Positions 60,801 to 64,000 of a stretch of 64,000 bases of DNA are shown here, one piece after another. Both the position numbers and the translations under genes were made by a program. Every line of letters begins with the position of its first letter. Within the stretch, counting starts at the first letter, position 1. The notes under the pieces are model-generated. The model did no database searches. It worked only from the letters and a program-made list of their open reading frames with translations, and had not been told where the DNA came from. Location of the stretch: positions 558,001 to 622,000 of the forward strand of contig CAUJNA010001213.1 of assembly GCA_963377175.1 (NCBI GenBank). The letters are read 5' to 3'. The DNA is from Effrenium voratum (taxonomy: Eukaryota > Sar > Dinophyceae > Suessiales > Symbiodiniaceae).

Positions 60801-61361
60801 GAGGCATCTTTTCCTGGCATAGGCATGTTCTGACTTGGAGCCTGGGCATTTGAACCGAAATTCAGCTTGAGAAGCGCAGGGTGTTTTTCTAGGTTAAGCC
60901 AAGCGATTTCTCGACATTAGGTGCGGTTTTGCCCCTAAGGATGTCAAGTGGATGCGTCTCTGAAGCTAGTCATAGGTTTCAAAGGTTCGGCTTTTGTTTC
61001 TAGGCCCATGAAACCGAAGCCAATCTTCTGCCAGGTCAAGGTCCCCTGAACATGTTGCAACTGCTGTGGCTCAAAGATCCCGATCCGGTTTTTCCTTGGG
61101 AACCTTGCAGTCCGCCACTTTCTAGGAACAAATTTGGAGCCAACAAATTTGGTGGCCTGGCTTGCCCACATGGCCATGGTTCACAACCAATGGTACCATT
61201 TTGGGATAGGTGCACCACGCATTTTAGTCTATTCTAGTGGGGATTGGGCCGGATTGGGATGTTCACTGGGGGTACGGGGTTTTGACCCACAGCCATATCT
61301 TTGGCCCAACGCGGTTCATGAGGTTCCCTTGCCGGTGCTGGACCGCCTGGTGAAGTATGAT
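48830..61361 (+). CDS. CDPK-like (CaMK group) protein kinase, divergent active site, 3' incomplete
   Basis: Exons: 48830-48872 (HRCVACKTSRR, the strand-3 VAxK Lys), 49093-49175 (helix C SEAETLRTL, then QHPNLPRVVESFE), 49872-49985 (hinge NSVYIISELADS), 51332-51415 (QILDVLSYCH and HGDFGPR), 53193-53297 (VIIPDLGLAG), 54011-54082 (HLRPEQ..CSPKQD), 55579-55677 (VWACGCLLFILLSGCAPLKA), 57644-57727 (DWSSLRHASAQAEALCSRM) and 61323-61361 (VPLPVLDRLVKYD, like the CDPK junction after the kinase domain). Junctions agree in phase except the last, where at least one exon (perhaps near 59840) is unseen. Donors: GT, GA, then GC throughout. The order of motifs is that of CDPKs. HRD is HGD, DFG is DLG, APE is RPE, and no Asn stands at the catalytic-loop position unless a small exon in 51416-53192 was missed. 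Lys, helix-C Glu and both Asp remain, so activity is undecided. EF hands, expected downstream, were not found. Confidence 0.8.
49783..49821. repeat. AT-rich microsatellite (TA)n
   Basis: TA/AT units in the intron just upstream of the kinase hinge exon at 49872. Confidence 0.9.
50874..50978. mobile_element. TIR element, family 1, copy 4
   Basis: Ends CTTACCTCTTAGAA and TTTTAAGGGGTAAG. Exact duplication AAAT (50870-50873 and 50979-50982). In the kinase intron 49986-51331. Confidence 0.92.
51729..51831. mobile_element. TIR element, family 2, copy 5
   Basis: Ends CTAGGGCCCCCGTAG and TTACTGGAGGAGCTAG. Exact duplication TTTA (51725-51728 and 51832-51835). In the kinase intron 51416-53192. Confidence 0.88.
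53810..53917. mobile_element. TIR element, family 3, copy 4
   Basis: Ends CTCAGTTGTTCAAAGC and GGTCCTTTGGGCAACTGAG. Exact duplication CCAA (53806-53809 and 53918-53921). In the kinase intron just before the exon at 54011. Confidence 0.92.
54834..54885. repeat. Paired TA microsatellites
   Basis: Two runs of TA units separated by GCA, followed by TATATTTATA. Intronic in the kinase gene. Confidence 0.9.
59652..59779. mobile_element. TIR element, family 5 (GGCCATGGGTCAA...TTGACCCATAGCC), copy 1
   Basis: Ends are inverted repeats of about 13 bp. Exact duplication AAAT (59648-59651 and 59780-59783). The core contains GGTAGGTGAATTCACCACCC and CCTATTTTGGTGGTTGG, the same motifs as the minisatellite in the Hint gene. 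Confidence 0.88.
59947..60066. mobile_element. TIR element, family 2, copy 6
   Basis: Ends CTAGGTGCCAGCTAGG and CTACTGGAGGGCCTAG. Exact duplication GAGA (59943-59946 and 60067-60070). Core TTTTACCGTTTCTTTTTTGG. Confidence 0.88.
61172..61294. mobile_element. TIR element, family 5, copy 2
   Basis: Ends GGCCATGGTTCA and TTGACCCACAGCC. Flanks ACAT and ATAT agree at three of four positions. It ends 28 bases before the last recognised kinase exon. Confidence 0.8.
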
Positions 61362-64000
61362 GCTCGGGTCCATGAGAGCAAGGACTCCACTCGAGTCAAT
61401 CAGACACTTGTTTTTGTTTTCTCCGGGGGGAGGGAGCTTGTCTAGCGCGAAGTCAAATCGCCAAACTCTTTTTCAGGGCCTTTTTGACAGGGACCCTTGA
61501 TTTTGTTCGGGGGGGGCTTTTCTAGCAGAAAGAGGGGGTTGTAACCTGCGTTGAATCACGCCAAACCCTTTCTTTCAGGGCCTTTTTGAGCGTGACCCTT
61601 GACTCTTTTTTCTGTAGCACTGATGCCACCTGTGCTCGCCGCAGGGCCTTGAAACTTCGATGATTGTTTGCGACTTGAGTTTGCCTTTTCGCTTTTTGTG
61701 CCTTTGGGTGGAGCACAAACTTTGATCTTCCATATGTTCCCCCCAAACTCCTGCGAGCCTTTTTTTTGGCGACAGATTTCCCCAAAAGAATATCGGAGCC
61801 TTTTTTTGTCGACATGGATTTCTCCCAAAATTTCTGGGAGCTCTTGTTTGCGACATGGATATCCCCCCAAACTCCTGGGAGCCTTTTTGTAAGTCACAAC
61901 GCCGACTCATTACTGCCGGGTGCTCGTGCCCGAAGCTCTTAGACAGGAGACGGTGGCTTCCGCCATCTCGGACCTTAGCTCTAGGCGCTGGGGGCGGCGG
62001 ATGGGTCGAAGAGCACCCCATGTTCTCCTTGCGATAGGTTTTGAAGATGACGTTTTGCCCTGAGGGTCGTGACATTGGTCCAATGCACCCCTCCAATGGA
62101 GAGGAGCACCCCCACCAATTCCTCAAGGGCCCTCGAAAACAAGCCATTTTGAGGGCCCAAAATCAATCAGGACCCCTAGGGCCGTTATAGGCTGTTGTAA
62201 ACAATGTCGACCCCATGCATAATCAATCAACCAGCCAGCTTATTAATGGGGGTGGGGGCCCCTCCAAAAGTGGTTTGAACCCCCGCTAAACCCACAAACA
62301 CCCCCCTGTCCCGCTAAACCCACAAACACCCCCCTGTTAAGAAACTGGGGTTTCTTAACCCGGGGTCAACAATTTGGTGCCACCCTTTGGTGGCTGGAGA
62401 AGACAACACATATTTGCTTGCCATTGGGAGATCGAGTCTTTGGAACTGATCTTCCACCCTGCGGGTGCCTTCTGGTGGAAGAAAGGGAATGAATAAGGTT
62501 TGTATCCAAATTTCCGGCACTAGTTGGTACTTTATCCCAGTCTTCATTCATAATATGGTTCTCAATCGAATGAACTGATGCCAGGATTTTGTCCATCCAC
62601 AGTATGGTTGCCTCCACTCTCTGCATGCTTCTGAGTTTTTCAGTGTTTGGGTTCTGTCCCTGGTTGCTGGGGCGCTGCAACAACCAATAACAACTGCTAC
62701 ATACTGCTACCATCTCACCCGCTGCCTCCGACATGTTTTTTGCCACGAAATCTTTATGCTCGTGGCAGCTCGTCCCAAAAATAGATCTGTGTTTCGACCA
62801 ACATCGATCCAGGCGTCAACAAACTGTGGCACTCATTCTCCGTAACATGTTTTTGAGTTTGCGCTCGTTTGCACTGTGTTGTGCTGATTCGCGCTTGTTT
62901 TGCAGTTTGTTTGCTCTCCTTTTGTTGATGACTTTTCCTAATCTCGCTCCTTTGAAAGAACATGCCATGGCCTAAACTTGACTTTCGCTCGAAGCCCAAA
63001 AAACCTCTCGCGAGCAATTGCGAAGAGACAAGCATTTGTGGGGCTCGAACCAGGGGGGCAGATGTTTGTTGCTGCGATAGAGGCTCCTGCACAGTTTGTT
63101 GGCAACTTGGGCCCCCCCAAGAAAGAAGAATACTGACTGGCACCCATCCCCTTCCCCCGCCCCCCCTTTCCCCCCCTCAACCAAAAAGCAAAGACGCGCC
63201 TTCCCCGCTGCGGGTTCCCCCGCGTGGCAACTTCCTTGGGCGTTTCTTTTCGCAGGTCCCTGACCGTCGGCACGGGCACCTTCCCGCGGGTGGCGTTGCC
63301 GTCTGTACCACCTGGCGCCGGGAGCCCCGCTGAGATGCTCCAAAAACGGAGGGTTTTTTTCCGCCGGAAAACAACGGAGCCGGGAACGGATCGGTGTGTA
63401 GGAGGATAGGGGCCAAACAACACACAGCCTTGCACCAGCTGAATTTGGAGGATCCCCTTTAAGCTGGTTGTCCTGGAAGGTCCTACGAGTTCTCCTTGTT
63501 GATTAGAAAACTGCGCCTGTTGGCGGCCCTAACATAACATTTTGTTTGGCCGGATGTTTTGTATAGAGAAAGTTGGGATGCTTCAAGGGAAGGCTGTTTG
63601 GGCGATGTCGCCATTTTTGGACCAACATGACATGTGCTTTTTTGTTTGTTTCCTCTTGGGTATGCCAATGTCCTAAAGGACGAAGGGCTGCCCAGTCCCG
63701 CACTGCTTTCCACAGCAAGGGCCCCAACTCGCGGTGGGCTTTGAACTGGTTCTTGCGGGAGGGGACCCGGAACTCCTCCAAACCCAGAATGTAAGCCAAG
63801 CGAGCTGAGCAAGTGTATGATTGTTTCGGGTCAAGTCAGCTCGGTTTTTGGCCGGAACCTAGGCTAATTAAGGTATACCGAGGTCTTGTGGAGGTCCATG
63901 TGTTTCGCATTCCACCAGGAGGTGCTTGTGGCTTTCAGTGGCATACCACCCTCCCACATGGAACACCATGAAAAAGGCCTGCCGGAGGGGAGGAAAGTTG
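61362..64000. other. Right end of the window, no firm gene
   Basis: Should contain later exons of the kinase gene. Notable are a tandem pair of CCCGCTAAACCCACAAACAC (62266-62338) and similar C-rich tracts. A repeated phrase CCCCCCAAACTCCTG / GGGAGC with GCGACATGG occurs at 61738-61890. One candidate exon is listed separately at 63255. Confidence 0.4.
63255..63335 (+). CDS. Candidate exon, unrecognised
   Basis: After a T-rich tract ending CGCAG the frame SLTVGTGTFPRVALPSVPPG has high GC3. GTGTFPRV resembles a kinase glycine loop with one substituted Gly, or it may be the segment after the CDPK junction. A second frame is also open. Too short to decide. Confidence 0.3.

Larger units (their letters stand above)
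57728..61322. other. Longest kinase intron interval, probably hiding one more exon
   Basis: The end of the kinase fold (the segment before the junction) is not covered by the exons found. The only GC-rich block is about 59830-59935, with frames such as QPGTAAHGRGVF that might supply it; none could be fixed by splice signals. The interval holds family 4 relatives (58350-58442 and about 59131-59240), the family 5 element 59652-59779, the family 2 element 59947-60066, another family 4 relative (about 60590-60689) and a family 5 element at 61172-61294. Confidence 0.5.

Overview
The window looks like nuclear DNA of a dinoflagellate. Short GC-rich exons (high GC at third codon positions) sit in long, less GC-rich introns and all convincing genes read on the plus strand. 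Inferred introns mostly begin GC or GA and end AG, usually followed by G. The gene families found (secreted phytanoyl-CoA-dioxygenase-like enzyme, hedgehog-type Hint protein, CDPK-like kinase) fit a Suessiales-type core dinoflagellate, but the species cannot be named from this sequence. Gene models below were built by eye from reading frame, codon bias, splice signals, phase agreement across junctions and protein-family motifs; exon edges carry an uncertainty of a few bases.

Layout: (A) about 0.1-4.2 kb and 8.0-13.2 kb, exon chains of one or two unrecognised genes. (B) 14.42-22.68 kb, an apparently complete ten-exon gene for a secreted or plastid-targeted 2OG-Fe(II) dioxygenase of about 359 residues. 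(C) 24.0-28.7 kb, exons of a basic Ser/Pro-rich protein. (D) 28.9-32.3 kb, a Hint-domain (hedgehog autoprocessing type) protein with a C-terminal membrane segment. (E) 33.6-43.05 kb, 3' part of an unrecognised gene; its 4.7-kb intron carries a 2.95-kb foldback DNA transposon. (F) 48.8-61.4 kb, with possible upstream exons from 44.8 kb, a CDPK-like kinase with a degenerate active site, whose 3' end was not found.

The most unusual aspect is the intron DNA. Introns and intergenic spacers are crowded with at least six families of about 80-130-bp elements, each with its own terminal inverted repeats, and many copies are flanked by exact 4-bp target-site duplications. These resemble introner or MITE elements. 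One family appears to have been amplified in tandem to form the minisatellite that fills an intron of the Hint gene. No tRNA, rRNA or CRISPR array was found.
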